Of a stretch of 64,000 nt of DNA, positions 37,739 through 45,290 are shown piece by piece. A model generated the notes under the pieces. That model was not told the origin of the DNA and searched no databases. It was given only the letters and a program-made list of their open reading frames with translations. The stretch comes from an uncultured Clostridia bacterium (GTDB taxonomy: Bacteria > Bacillota > Clostridia > Christensenellales > Borkfalkiaceae). Numbering within the stretch: position 1 is the first letter of the stretch; every line of letters starts with the position of its first letter. The position numbers were made by a program, and so were the translations under genes. The DNA lies in assembly GCA_944354535.1 (NCBI GenBank), contig CALVPY010000051.1:28056-92055 (forward strand). Direction: 5' to 3'.

Positions 37739-39373
37739 ATGAAAGTTGTCATCATCGGCGGCGTTGCGGGCGGTGCGAGCTGCGCGGCAAGGCTGAGAAG
37801 GCTCTCGGAAGAGGCCGAGATCGTGCTCTTCGAGCGCGGCGAAAACATCTCGTATGCGAACTGCGGGCTTCCGTACTATCTGGGCGGGGTCATTCAAGAA
37901 GAGAGCGCGCTCACCGTCGCCTCACCCGCGCTCCTTAAAACCCGCTTCCGCATCGACGTGCGCGTCAGATCGGAAGTTGTTGCCATCGACCGCGATGCGC
38001 ACACCGTCACCGTGCGCACCCCCGAAGGGGAATACCGGGAGCGTTACGATAAACTCGTCCTGACGCCGGGCGCTTCGCCCAAGACCTTCGGGCTTTCGGG
38101 GGAGGGTGTCTTCACCCTGCGCGACATCCACGATACGCTTACGATAGACCGCTATCTGAAAGAGACGGGTGCAAAGGAAGTGCTCGTTGCGGGCGGCGGC
38201 TTCATCGGCGTGGAGATGGCGGAAAACCTCACGCACCGCGGGCTCAAAGTGACGCTCGCGGAATTTGCACCGCAGATCATGCCTCCCTTCGACCCCGAGC
38301 TTGCCCTGCTCCTTTCAGACGCGCTTAAAACGGGCGGCGTCAACGTCAGAACGGATACGGGCGTCAAGGCGATTGAAAAGCAGGGGGATGCCCTCACCGT
38401 GACCTTTACGGACGGTTCTAAGGCGCAGACGGGCGCAGTCGTGCTTGCACTCGGCGTGGCGCCCGAAACGGCGCTCGCCAAAGCTGCGGGCCTCCAAATC
38501 GCAGAAAACGGCGGCATTGCCGTCGACGAGCGGATGTGTACTTCCGACCCCGACATTTTCGCGGCGGGGGATGCCGTCAGCGTCCTCGGCGCAAACGGAA
38601 AGGAGACGCTGGTGCCGCTTGCGGGCCCAGCCAATCGCCAGGGAAGGAGCGTCGCGCAAAACCTTTTGGGCGGCAGCGAGACGAACGGGAAGAGGGTGCT
38701 CGGGGCGAGCGTCGTGCGCGCCTTCGGAACGGTCGGCGCGTGCGTCGGGCAAAACGAAAAACAGCTCAAACGCGACGGCACTGCATATCATAAGATCTAT
38801 ACCTTCCCGCTCTCGCACGCGGGCTATTACCCGGGCGGCACGTCGATCGCCATGAAGCTTTTGTACGATGAGAAGGGGAGCATCCTCGGCGCGCAGGCGG
38901 TAGGGAGCGAGTATGTGGAAAAGCAGATCGACGTCATCGCGGCCGTCATGAAGCTCGGCGGCACGGTGCACGATCTTGCGGAGCTCGAGCTTTGCTATGC
39001 GCCGCCCTTCAATTCCGCCAAGAGCCCCGTCAATATGCTCGGCTTTGTCGCCGAAAACGAGCTCTCCGGGCTCTGTCCCATGATGGCGCCCGACGAATTG
39101 ACGAAGGACACCTTCCTCCTCGACGTGAGGAACCCGCAGGAACTTCTGACGGTGGGCGAATTCCCGAACGCCGTCAATATCCCGCTCGACGTGCTGAGAG
39201 AGCGGCTCGGTGAGCTCCCCAAAGACCGTCCCATCGCCGTTGCATGCATGGTGGGGCTGCGCGGCTATATTGCAGCGCGCATCCTGCGCCGGCACGGCTT
39301 CGACGCCGTCGATCTTTCGGGCGGCTACCGCGCCTATGCACTCTTGAAGCGCGCGGGACTCGTCACAAGATAA
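37739..39373 (+). CDS. CoA-disulfide reductase/NADH oxidase-like flavoprotein with rhodanese domain
   Basis: A 544-residue FAD/NAD(P) disulfide reductase. The FAD motif is VVIIGGVAGGASCAARLRR, and a single redox Cys42 lies in ISYANCGLPYYLGG, as in CoADR/Nox enzymes. The NAD-binding motif is VLVAGGGFIGVEMAENL. The second FAD motif is IFAAGDAV. Residues ~450-544 form a rhodanese domain with the active Cys in VACMVGLRGY. This fusion is known as CoADR-RHD and in characterised members reduces CoA-disulfide, persulfide or polysulfide. Roles in thiol or sulfane-sulfur homeostasis under oxygen stress are inferred. It has its own promoter. Confidence 0.9.
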   Translation: MKVVIIGGVAGGASCAARLRRLSEEAEIVLFERGENISYANCGLPYYLGGVIQEESALTVASPALLKTRFRIDVRVRSEVVAIDRDAHTVTVRTPEGEYRERYDKLVLTPGASPKTFGLSGEGVFTLRDIHDTLTIDRYLKETGAKEVLVAGGGFIGVEMAENLTHRGLKVTLAEFAPQIMPPFDPELALLLSDALKTGGVNVRTDTGVKAIEKQGDALTVTFTDGSKAQTGAVVLALGVAPETALAKAAGLQIAENGGIAVDERMCTSDPDIFAAGDAVSVLGANGKETLVPLAGPANRQGRSVAQNLLGGSETNGKRVLGASVVRAFGTVGACVGQNEKQLKRDGTAYHKIYTFPLSHAGYYPGGTSIAMKLLYDEKGSILGAQAVGSEYVEKQIDVIAAVMKLGGTVHDLAELELCYAPPFNSAKSPVNMLGFVAENELSGLCPMMAPDELTKDTFLLDVRNPQELLTVGEFPNAVNIPLDVLRERLGELPKDRPIAVACMVGLRGYIAARILRRHGFDAVDLSGGYRAYALLKRAGLVTR

Positions 39374-39395
39374 ATGCAGAAGACAAGGAGCACCT

Positions 39396-40520
39396 ATGGA
39401 AAAAGTCATACTCGATCCCAAAGTCAAAAAGAATTTCGGCTTCGGCTGTATGCGCCTTCCCATGCAGGGAAAGGAAGTCGACCTTACAGAGTTCACGAAA
39501 ATGGTGGACGCCTTTCTCGCCGCAGGGTTCAACTATTTCGACACGGCGCACGGATACCTCGAAGGGAAGAGCGAGACGGCGATAAAAACCTGCCTCACCT
39601 CGCGCTATCCCCGAGAAGAATACGTCCTCACCGATAAGCTCTCCAACAACTTTTTCAACAAGGAGGAGGACATCCGCCCCTTCTTCGAGAGCCAGCTTCA
39701 AGCGTGCGGCGTGGAGTATTTCGACTTCTATCTCATGCACGCGCAGGACCGCAACAACTTTGAAAAGTACAAGCGCTGCCGCGCCTACGAGACGGCGTTT
39801 GCCCTCAAAGCAGAAGGAAAGGTGCGCCGCGTCGGGCTCTCCTTCCACGACAAGGCGGAAGTTTTAGAGCGCATCCTTTCGACTTATCCCGAAGTAGACG
39901 CGGTGCAGATCCAATTCAACTATGTGGACTATGAGGACGCTTCCGTCGAGAGCCGCAAGTGCTACGAAGTGTGCCGCAAATTCGGCAAGCCCGTCATCGT
40001 CATGGAGCCTGTCAAGGGCGGCAGCCTCGTCAACCTCCCCACGGGCGCCAAGCAAATTTTGGAATCGCTCGGCGGCGGAAGCCCCGCAAGCTACGCCATC
40101 CGTTTTGCGGCGGGCTTCGAGGGCATCGCCATGGTGCTTTCGGGCATGGGCAATATGCAGATGATGGAAGACAACATCAGCTTCATGAAGGACTTTCAGC
40201 CCCTCAGCGACAAGGAAATGGAAGCGATCGGGAAGGTGCGGGAAATTTTCCGCGCCCAGGGTATCATCCCCTGCACGGCGTGCCGCTACTGCACCGACCA
40301 ATGCCCCAAGCGCATCCCCATCCCCGATCTTTTCGCCTGTCTCAACTCCAAGCGCACCTTCAAGACGTGGAACGCCGATTATTACTATCACAACGTCCAC
40401 GCCGCGGACGGCGGTTTGGCGAGCGACTGCATCCGATGCGGCAAGTGCGAGGCCATCTGCCCGCAGCACCTGCCCATCCGTTCGCTCCTTCAGGATGTCG
40501 TCAAAGAATTCGAGGCCTGA
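39396..40520 (+). CDS. Aldo/keto reductase with C-terminal 4Fe-4S ferredoxin domain
   Basis: A 374-residue protein. Residues 1-275 form an AKR barrel with the catalytic tetrad Asp/Tyr in FDTAHGYLEGKSE, Lys in VLTDKL and His in FYLMHAQDR. Residues ~285-365 hold two Cys clusters, CTACRYCTDQCP and CIRCGKCEAICP, able to bind two 4Fe-4S centres. Such AKRs are widespread in anaerobic Firmicutes; electrons probably enter from ferredoxin, but the substrate is unknown. It lies 22 bp after the CoADR-like gene, and the two redox proteins are likely cotranscribed. Confidence 0.9.
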   Translation: MEKVILDPKVKKNFGFGCMRLPMQGKEVDLTEFTKMVDAFLAAGFNYFDTAHGYLEGKSETAIKTCLTSRYPREEYVLTDKLSNNFFNKEEDIRPFFESQLQACGVEYFDFYLMHAQDRNNFEKYKRCRAYETAFALKAEGKVRRVGLSFHDKAEVLERILSTYPEVDAVQIQFNYVDYEDASVESRKCYEVCRKFGKPVIVMEPVKGGSLVNLPTGAKQILESLGGGSPASYAIRFAAGFEGIAMVLSGMGNMQMMEDNISFMKDFQPLSDKEMEAIGKVREIFRAQGIIPCTACRYCTDQCPKRIPIPDLFACLNSKRTFKTWNADYYYHNVHAADGGLASDCIRCGKCEAICPQHLPIRSLLQDVVKEFEA

Positions 40521-40564
40521 TCGGACGAAAATAACGTACAACACCAAAAAATAAGGAGTTTTTT

Positions 40565-41143
40565 ATGTTGGAACAAGTGATGACCACACGCAGCTGTTCG
40601 CTGAAAGTCAAACTCACCGTCAAAGGGCTCGTCTCGTTCGGGCTCATCGTACTTGCCTTTCTTTTGCCGCAGCTCGTCCATCTGACCCTCGGTCAGGCGG
40701 GCGGCGTCAGGTGGCTCCCGATGTATCTTCCCGTGCTGCTCGCAGGGTGCCTGCTCGGCGTGAGGTGGGGGATGGGCGTCGGCGCCTTGTCGCCTGTTGT
40801 GAGTTTCGCACTCACCTCGCTTTGGGGCGATCCCATGCCCGCAGCGGCACGCCTCCCCTTCATGATCGTGGAGCTCTGCGTCTTCGCGGCAGTTTCGGGT
40901 CTCTTTTCAAAACAGATCGCAAAGAACGGCTGGATGGCATTCCCCGCCGTGCTCTTAGGCGCCGTCGCAGGGAGAGCGTTCTTCCTGCTCCTTGCCGTCC
41001 TTTTCCAGAGCGTCGCGCCCTTTACGGTCGAAGCCGTGCTTTCTCAGATCGAAACGGGGCTTTCGGGGCTCGTCTTGCAGGCAGCCGCGGTGCCGCTTCT
41101 TGTGATGGGGCTTCGCGCTCTCATCCAAAGGGAGAGAGAATGA
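40565..41143 (+). CDS. ECF-transporter S-component-like membrane protein
   Basis: A 192-residue protein with about six hydrophobic helices. It has short loops and a Gly/Ala-rich membrane pattern (LPMYLPVLLAGCLLGVRWG, MGVGALSPVVSFALT) like the substrate-binding S subunits of energy-coupling-factor importers. No vitamin-specific motif was recognised. Its stop overlaps the start of a DUF1893 gene by 4 bp, which implies tight functional coupling. It lacks nearby ECF ATPase genes, so it would have to use a shared module encoded elsewhere. Confidence 0.7.
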   Translation: MLEQVMTTRSCSLKVKLTVKGLVSFGLIVLAFLLPQLVHLTLGQAGGVRWLPMYLPVLLAGCLLGVRWGMGVGALSPVVSFALTSLWGDPMPAAARLPFMIVELCVFAAVSGLFSKQIAKNGWMAFPAVLLGAVAGRAFFLLLAVLFQSVAPFTVEAVLSQIETGLSGLVLQAAAVPLLVMGLRALIQRERE

Positions 41144-41556
41144 ACGACCTCGAACGGGCAAAAGAGGGGCTCAAAGGGCATACGATCTGCCTCGTGCGGG
41201 AGGATGAAATCCTCGCGCGGGACGAGCGCGGGATCGCGCCCATGATGGCGCTGCTTGCAGAGGGAAAGGGCCTTATCGGCTTTTCCGCCGCCGACCGCGT
41301 GGTTGGAAAGGCGGCGGCAATGCTCTTTGTCAAGGCAAAGATCAAGGAACTGTTCGCCGAGACGATCTCGAGATCGGCCGCAGAATTTCTGCAAAAAAGC
41401 GGGCTGCCTTTTTCCTATCGGACGATGACGGAATACATCGTCAACCGCGACGGAACGGGCAGATGCCCGATGGAGAGCGCCGTCCTTTCCTGCAACGATG
41501 CAGAGGAGGGGTACCTTCTCTTAAAGCAAAAACTTGCCTCCATGCGGAGCGCATAA
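41140..41556 (+). CDS. DUF1893 protein (cytidine-deaminase-like fold)
   Basis: A 138-residue protein. ICLVREDEILARDERGIAPMMALL and FSAADRVVGKAAAMLFV are the family's N-terminal features, and NRDGTGRCPMESAVLSCND is the typical C-terminal Cys-containing part. DUF1893 proteins are predicted deaminase-like, with unknown substrate. Translation starts within the stop of the upstream membrane protein (ATGA), suggesting that the pair acts on the same ligand. A strong terminator follows. Confidence 0.85.
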   Translation: MNDLERAKEGLKGHTICLVREDEILARDERGIAPMMALLAEGKGLIGFSAADRVVGKAAAMLFVKAKIKELFAETISRSAAEFLQKSGLPFSYRTMTEYIVNRDGTGRCPMESAVLSCNDAEEGYLLLKQKLASMRSA

Positions 41557-41568
41557 CAAGAAAATTTC

Positions 41569-41600
41569 GGGGCCCGCCACCGCGCGGGCCCGTCGTTTTT
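41569..41600 (+). terminator. Intrinsic terminator after DUF1893
   Basis: GGGGCCCGC / GCGGGCCC stem with a CACCGC-type loop, followed by CGTCG and eight T. Confidence 0.85.
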
Positions 41601-41666
41601 TTTACAAAAAAGAACAGCTTGAGTTCTCTCAAGCTGTTTCGAAACGCGCCTTGCGCTTACAGGACT

Positions 41667-41701
41667 CCCGCAAAGATTTTGCAAGGCAAAAGATTTGTGG
41701 G
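41667..41701. repeat. Hairpin repeat copy 1 (variant) with GA/GA internal loop
   Basis: CCCGCAAAGATTTTGC pairs with GCAAAAGATTTGTGGG except for opposed GA/GA dinucleotides. It is a diverged copy of the two hairpins that follow. Confidence 0.5.
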
Positions 41702-41725
41702 AAAAGTTCACTATATCAAAGGGCT

Positions 41726-41760
41726 CCCAAAAAAGATTTGTGCAGCAAAGATTTTTTGGG
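41726..41760. repeat. Hairpin repeat copy 2 with GA/GA internal loop
   Basis: CCCAAAAAAGATTTG pairs with CAAAGATTTTTTGGG; the only unpaired bases in the stem are opposed GA/GA, which can form tandem sheared pairs in RNA. Confidence 0.7.
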
Positions 41761-41997
41761 AAGAGGGCGAGAAAGCGCTTTCTCGTCAAAGCCACGGCGT
41801 GGCTTTGACCGCTTTCGAGCTAGGAAACAGCGCATTGTGCGCGCTGTTTCCTGACCGAGCGCGGGCACTACCGCGCGAGAAATGCAGGCGTTAAAGAAAA
41901 CAGCTTGAGTTCTCTCAAGCTGTTTCAAAATGCGCCTTGCGGCGACGATGTCTCTGTTGTACGAAATAGCTGCTCGCTGATAGGGGCAAACAGGGCT

Positions 41998-42032
41998 CCC
42001 AAAAAAGATTTGCTTTGCAAAGATTTTTTGGG
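41998..42032. repeat. Hairpin repeat copy 3 with GA/GA internal loop
   Basis: Both arms are identical to copy 2, but the loop differs (CTTTG instead of TGCAG). Conserved arms with a changed loop point to a kept structure or a repeat family. Confidence 0.7.
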
Positions 42033-42055
42033 AAGAGGAGGCGCAGGCGTAAAAA

Positions 42056-42087
42056 GCAACAGGGCAGGAATTTTCCTGCCCTGTTGC
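42056..42087 (-). terminator. Terminator of the original tRNA locus (minus strand)
   Basis: A perfect 15-bp stem GCAACAGGGCAGGAA / TTCCTGCCCTGTTGC with a TT loop. On the minus strand TTTTT follows. It lies 23 bp beyond the 3' end of the tRNA fragment. Confidence 0.7.
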
Positions 42088-42109
42088 AAAATGCGCCTTG
42101 CGGCGACGA

Positions 42110-42155
42110 TGGTACTCCCGACGGGAATTGAACCCATAACTAGCCCTAAGGAGTT
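42110..42155 (-). other. tRNA 3'-half fragment, putative attachment site (distal att)
   Basis: On the minus strand the sequence runs from an anticodon-loop-like CTCCTTA, through GGGCT and a short variable region, to a T-arm (ATGGG-TTCAATT-CCCGT) and acceptor strand CGGGAGT, ending ACCA. The 5' half of a tRNA is missing to the right; no pairing arm AGCCC or acceptor ACTCCCG is found. Such a partial 3' half is the usual scar left at one end of an element integrated into a tRNA gene. The anticodon looks like CCT, but position 37 would be unusual, so identity is left open. Confidence 0.8.
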
Positions 42156-42286
42156 GCACATATTTTGTAAATCGGGGTAAATATCATCCGTTTTTTTGTA
42201 AAATAGGCATTAAAATCGGCTTTTAGCGGTGGTTTTATGGGTTTTTGATGACTGATTTTCGGCTTAAAAATCATCATCAAATACCT

Positions 42287-42319
42287 TTTATACAGAGTTT
42301 ATACCAATTTTATACCAGC
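42287..42319. repeat. Three 11-bp phased direct repeats (candidate recombinase/Xis arm sites)
   Basis: TTTATACAGAG, TTTATACCAAT and TTTATACCAGC follow one another without gaps. The 11-bp period places them on one face of the helix. They lie about 130 bp inside the att fragment, where accessory integrase or excisionase sites are expected. Confidence 0.6.
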
Positions 42320-42336
42320 ATTTTTCATACTTAAAA

Positions 42337-42486
42337 TCACGAATTTAAGTCTTTATTCATTTCTTCAAGTTTTTTAATTTGCTCTTGTTGTTTCATTTCT
42401 TCTAACTCTTTTTTTTGGTGGGCAAGTTTTTGCTTGGACCTATATATCGCGTTCGCTAATGCAATAATTTTCTCCAATTCGTGTAT
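42337..42486 (-). pseudogene. Remnant: C-terminal coiled-coil tail of an unknown gene
   Basis: On the minus strand about 45 codons read as a charged coiled coil (KQKLAHQKKELEEMKQQEQ) before a stop codon. Upstream, from about 42488, the frame runs into the antisense of RHS repeats, so the gene is cut there. No function can be assigned. The A/T-rich stretch 42156-42336 beyond its stop has no gene and holds the phased repeats. Confidence 0.45.
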
Positions 42487-44842
42487 AAATACGGTCACGA
42501 CGTATACGGATAAATACGGTAAGGTAATCGCGACGCGGCAAAACAACGATCTGAATGAAAACGAATACGATGCTGCGGATAATTTGATCAAACACGTTGA
42601 CAGCGATAACAATATCGAGTATAATTATGAATACAACGAACAGGGCGATGTGACTAAGTATTACGAGGGAGATTCTGAAAGTAGCGCTCACGTGAGAGTT
42701 TATAATACATACGACTACTACAATCGTCCTCTGAAAAGCACATACAACGTCAACGGGAAGAATTATTCGTATGAGTGCGAGTATACCGAGTATCCCGATG
42801 AGATGTTGGATGGGTTCACGACGCCGCTTGGCGAAGTGACGTATACGCGGGATGCGTTGACCCGATTGACGCAGAAGACAGTCGCGGCAAAGAATAAGAC
42901 GTTTACCGAGACGTACGCATACCTTGCGAACCTTTCGAACAGCAATTACACGACGCAGCTGGTGCGGGAGCTTAACTTCAACAGCGGTGTTGGCGGTGTA
43001 AAGACGCTGTCGTATACCTATGATGCAAACGGCAACATCAAGACGGTCAAAGAGGGCAGCTCGGAAGTCGCATCGTATGAGTATGACGGTCTGAACCGCC
43101 TGACGCGAGAGAATATTGCGGGCGAAAAGACGGTCGTCTATACGTATGATGCCGGCGGGAACCTGAAGACCAAGAAAGAGTACGCCTATACGAAGTCTGC
43201 AACGCTTGGGACGGTCAAGGATACGTTCAACTACACCTACGCAAGCGGGACGTGGGGAGATCGTCTGACGAAGTATGACGTAGGCAGCATTCAGTACAAC
43301 GAAGCGGGATATCCGACGATGTACCGCGGGCATGTGCTTTCCTGGGAGAAGGGGAATCTGCAATACTTCGACAATACCGATTTCATTTACAATGACAGCG
43401 GGATCCGTATTGCGAAGGGCTCGACGGACTATTTCGTCAAGGGGAATCAGATCCTTGCCGAGAAGCGCGGCAGCACGGTCATCCATTACTATTACGATGA
43501 GAACGGCGTAGCGGGCTTTGAATATGCGGGTCAGCAGTACTACTACCGCAAGAACCTGCAGGGCGATATCATCGGCATCTATGATTCGTGCGGGAATCTG
43601 CTCGGCGAATACAAGTACGACGCATGGGGTAACATCCTCTCGCAGGGCGGCTCGAATATTCTGACGATCAACCCGTTCCGTTATCGCGGGTACTACTACG
43701 ACGAAGAGACGGGCCTCTACTATCTGAACAGCCGTTATTACGACCCCGAAACGGGCAGATTCATTTCGCCGGATGATGTGGGCGTGCTGGATGAAACGTT
43801 TACGCAGCTGAACGGTCTCAACCTGTATGCGTACTGCTATAATAACCCCGTGATGATGACGGACCCGGACGGCGCGTTTGCGCTGACGTGGTGGCAAAAG
43901 CTGCTCATTGGTCTTGCGTTCATCACGCTGGGCGCGATCGCAACAGCGCTTTCGGGCGGTTCATTTGCGGCGGCATTCGTATGCGGACTGTCAGTCGCGA
44001 TGAAGAGTGCGGTGACGGGCGCGATCGTGGGCGCCGTCATGGGCGGACTGACATCGGCATTCAGCGGCGGGAATGTGCTGGAAGGCACAGCAAGCGGGCT
44101 GATGAACGGCTTGTTTGACGGGTTCATGTGGGGCGGCATCACGGCAGGCGTTTCCAACGTGATCAAGCCGGGCAGTTTCTGCTTTATTGCGGGCACGAAG
44201 GTGCTGACCGACAGCGGGCAGAAGAACATCGAAGACATCGAAGTCGGCGATCAGGTGCTTGCCTATGACGAAGAGACGGGTGTAACGGCGTATAAGCCCG
44301 TATTGCACCTGTTCCGGAACAAAAGCAGAGAACTTGCGCATGTCACGATTGACAACTGTGAAATTATTTGTACTCCAGGACATAAATTCTATACGCAAAA
44401 CTGTGGATGGAAGAATGCCAAGGATCTGAAAAAGTCGGATATTCTTCTGCTTTCTGACGACGTGCATGCGCATATCGTTAATGTATATGTAAAACGGCTG
44501 GAAGAAGAAGTTACGGTATATAACTTTGAGGTTGCTGACTTCCATACCTATTATGTTGCAGACTGTAATGTTTTGGCTCATAACAGGAATTGTAACTATT
44601 ATAAAGCGACCCGACAAAACGAAAAACTTGTTCGCGGTAGGCGTATTACCCAAAAGCAAGCATTAGATCAGATTCGCAATGGAAATGACATAATATCAAG
44701 TTCTCGGTCGGGGGCTAAATCTTTGGCAAAAAAAGCATTTGGCAACTCAAGGGTATATAGCGAGATTCATCCATATATTGATAATGCAATGCCTCATTTC
44801 CATGACGCACGACATCATATTTATCATATATTCTTTGACTAA
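42485..44842 (+). CDS. 5'-truncated RHS-repeat polymorphic toxin with Hint domain and C-terminal toxin tip
   Basis: RHS/YD repeats start abruptly at about codon 42488 (TYTDKYGKVIA) with no start codon, promoter or signal. The repeats (YEYDGLNRLTRENI, YTYDAGGNLKT) lead to the RHS core end FRYRGYYYDEETGLYYLNSRYYDPETGRF, broken here by its usual variable residues. A hydrophobic Gly/Ala region (residues ~475-560) follows, then a pretoxin Hint domain: CFIAGTKVLTDSG, ICTPGHKFYT, VADFHTYYVADCNVLAHN. The last ~85 residues are the toxin tip, rich in His near its end (MPHFHDARHHIYHIFF); I do not recognise its family. Complete proteins of this type exceed 2,000 residues, so this one is a fragment or a silent core-tip cassette. 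It could be read from the upstream TTG 42434 by fusion. Confidence 0.8.
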   Translation: MNTVTTYTDKYGKVIATRQNNDLNENEYDAADNLIKHVDSDNNIEYNYEYNEQGDVTKYYEGDSESSAHVRVYNTYDYYNRPLKSTYNVNGKNYSYECEYTEYPDEMLDGFTTPLGEVTYTRDALTRLTQKTVAAKNKTFTETYAYLANLSNSNYTTQLVRELNFNSGVGGVKTLSYTYDANGNIKTVKEGSSEVASYEYDGLNRLTRENIAGEKTVVYTYDAGGNLKTKKEYAYTKSATLGTVKDTFNYTYASGTWGDRLTKYDVGSIQYNEAGYPTMYRGHVLSWEKGNLQYFDNTDFIYNDSGIRIAKGSTDYFVKGNQILAEKRGSTVIHYYYDENGVAGFEYAGQQYYYRKNLQGDIIGIYDSCGNLLGEYKYDAWGNILSQGGSNILTINPFRYRGYYYDEETGLYYLNSRYYDPETGRFISPDDVGVLDETFTQLNGLNLYAYCYNNPVMMTDPDGAFALTWWQKLLIGLAFITLGAIATALSGGSFAAAFVCGLSVAMKSAVTGAIVGAVMGGLTSAFSGGNVLEGTASGLMNGLFDGFMWGGITAGVSNVIKPGSFCFIAGTKVLTDSGQKNIEDIEVGDQVLAYDEETGVTAYKPVLHLFRNKSRELAHVTIDNCEIICTPGHKFYTQNCGWKNAKDLKKSDILLLSDDVHAHIVNVYVKRLEEEVTVYNFEVADFHTYYVADCNVLAHNRNCNYYKATRQNEKLVRGRRITQKQALDQIRNGNDIISSSRSGAKSLAKKAFGNSRVYSEIHPYIDNAMPHFHDARHHIYHIFFD

Positions 44843-44858
44843 AAAGAGGGGGGATAAT

Positions 44859-45200
44859 ATGAGTTCCCAGTATTATTTGGGTAAAGGACTTCATGATGCG
44901 GAAGTCTTGCAAATTAATGAAATACAGCTTTCATATGACTACCATGAAAAGAATCCACGTCGGAATTATCTGGAAATCGAATTAAATTCTTCTCAAGCTT
45001 TATTTGATAGCAACGTTAAAGCGGTTCGGCTGTATAATTATAAGATTATTGAAGGTGATTTAAGTTTAATTGGGACCTGGTGGTTAGATGATCAAATTGT
45101 TTCACAAGGATCATTTTTGGTCATCAAAATGCAATTTCGTTCGCAAAGTGCAATACACAAATTGACGGTAAAGTGTTCGGATTATGAAATGATAAAGTAG
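44859..45200 (+). CDS. Putative immunity protein for the first RHS toxin tip
   Basis: A 113-residue, A/T-rich gene starting 16 bp after the toxin stop with an AAAGAGGGGGG-type site. The N-terminal GKGLHDAEVLQINEIQLSYDY recalls small beta-rich immunity-like proteins with an LHDAE motif; no domain can be named with confidence. Toxin tips are nearly always followed by their immunity gene, so the role is inferred from position. A hairpin at 45264-45290 follows. Confidence 0.65.
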   Translation: MSSQYYLGKGLHDAEVLQINEIQLSYDYHEKNPRRNYLEIELNSSQALFDSNVKAVRLYNYKIIEGDLSLIGTWWLDDQIVSQGSFLVIKMQFRSQSAIHKLTVKCSDYEMIK

Positions 45201-45263
45201 ACCAATATAACTCGTGTCATGTGATTTATACTTACATGTCAAGCACAAAATAGTAACCGAGAG

Positions 45264-45290
45264 CACAGATAGTAATTTTAACTATCTGTG
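45264..45290 (+). terminator. Hairpin at the junction of the two toxin cassettes
   Basis: CACAGATAGT / ACTATCTGTG, a perfect 10-bp stem with a 7-nt A/T loop, then TTCTCGTTC. It could end the immunity gene; it also overlaps the start of the orphan cassette at 45288. Confidence 0.5.

Larger units (their letters stand above)
41601..42109. repeat. Gene-free, hairpin-rich tract with diverged repeat units
   Basis: No coding frame is convincing here. Read on the minus strand, a unit of 'CGCCGCAAGGCGCATTTTG-like tail plus strong terminator hairpin' occurs three times. The hairpins are at 41613-41638 (AACAGCTTGAG stem), 41899-41924 (the same stem) and 42056-42087 (a different, GCAACAGGGCAGGAA stem). 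A second family of hairpins occurs three times (41667-41701, 41726-41760, 41998-42032). Other perfect palindromes stand at 41768-41785, 41787-41807 and 41823-41851. The tails resemble downstream flanks of a tRNA gene on the minus strand. Confidence 0.7.

Noticed and set aside
41601-42109. CRISPR array
   Set aside because: Repeats are palindromic hairpins of three kinds at irregular spacing, with no uniform repeat-spacer pattern and no cas genes.
42110-42155. A complete, functional tRNA gene
   Set aside because: Only the 3' half is present; D-arm, anticodon 5' strand and acceptor 5' strand cannot be found to the right.
42434-42484. Natural N-terminus of the RHS protein at TTG 42434
   Set aside because: The first 17 codons are the antisense of a coiled-coil remnant. 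RHS homology starts in mid-repeat, and no ribosome-binding site is present.
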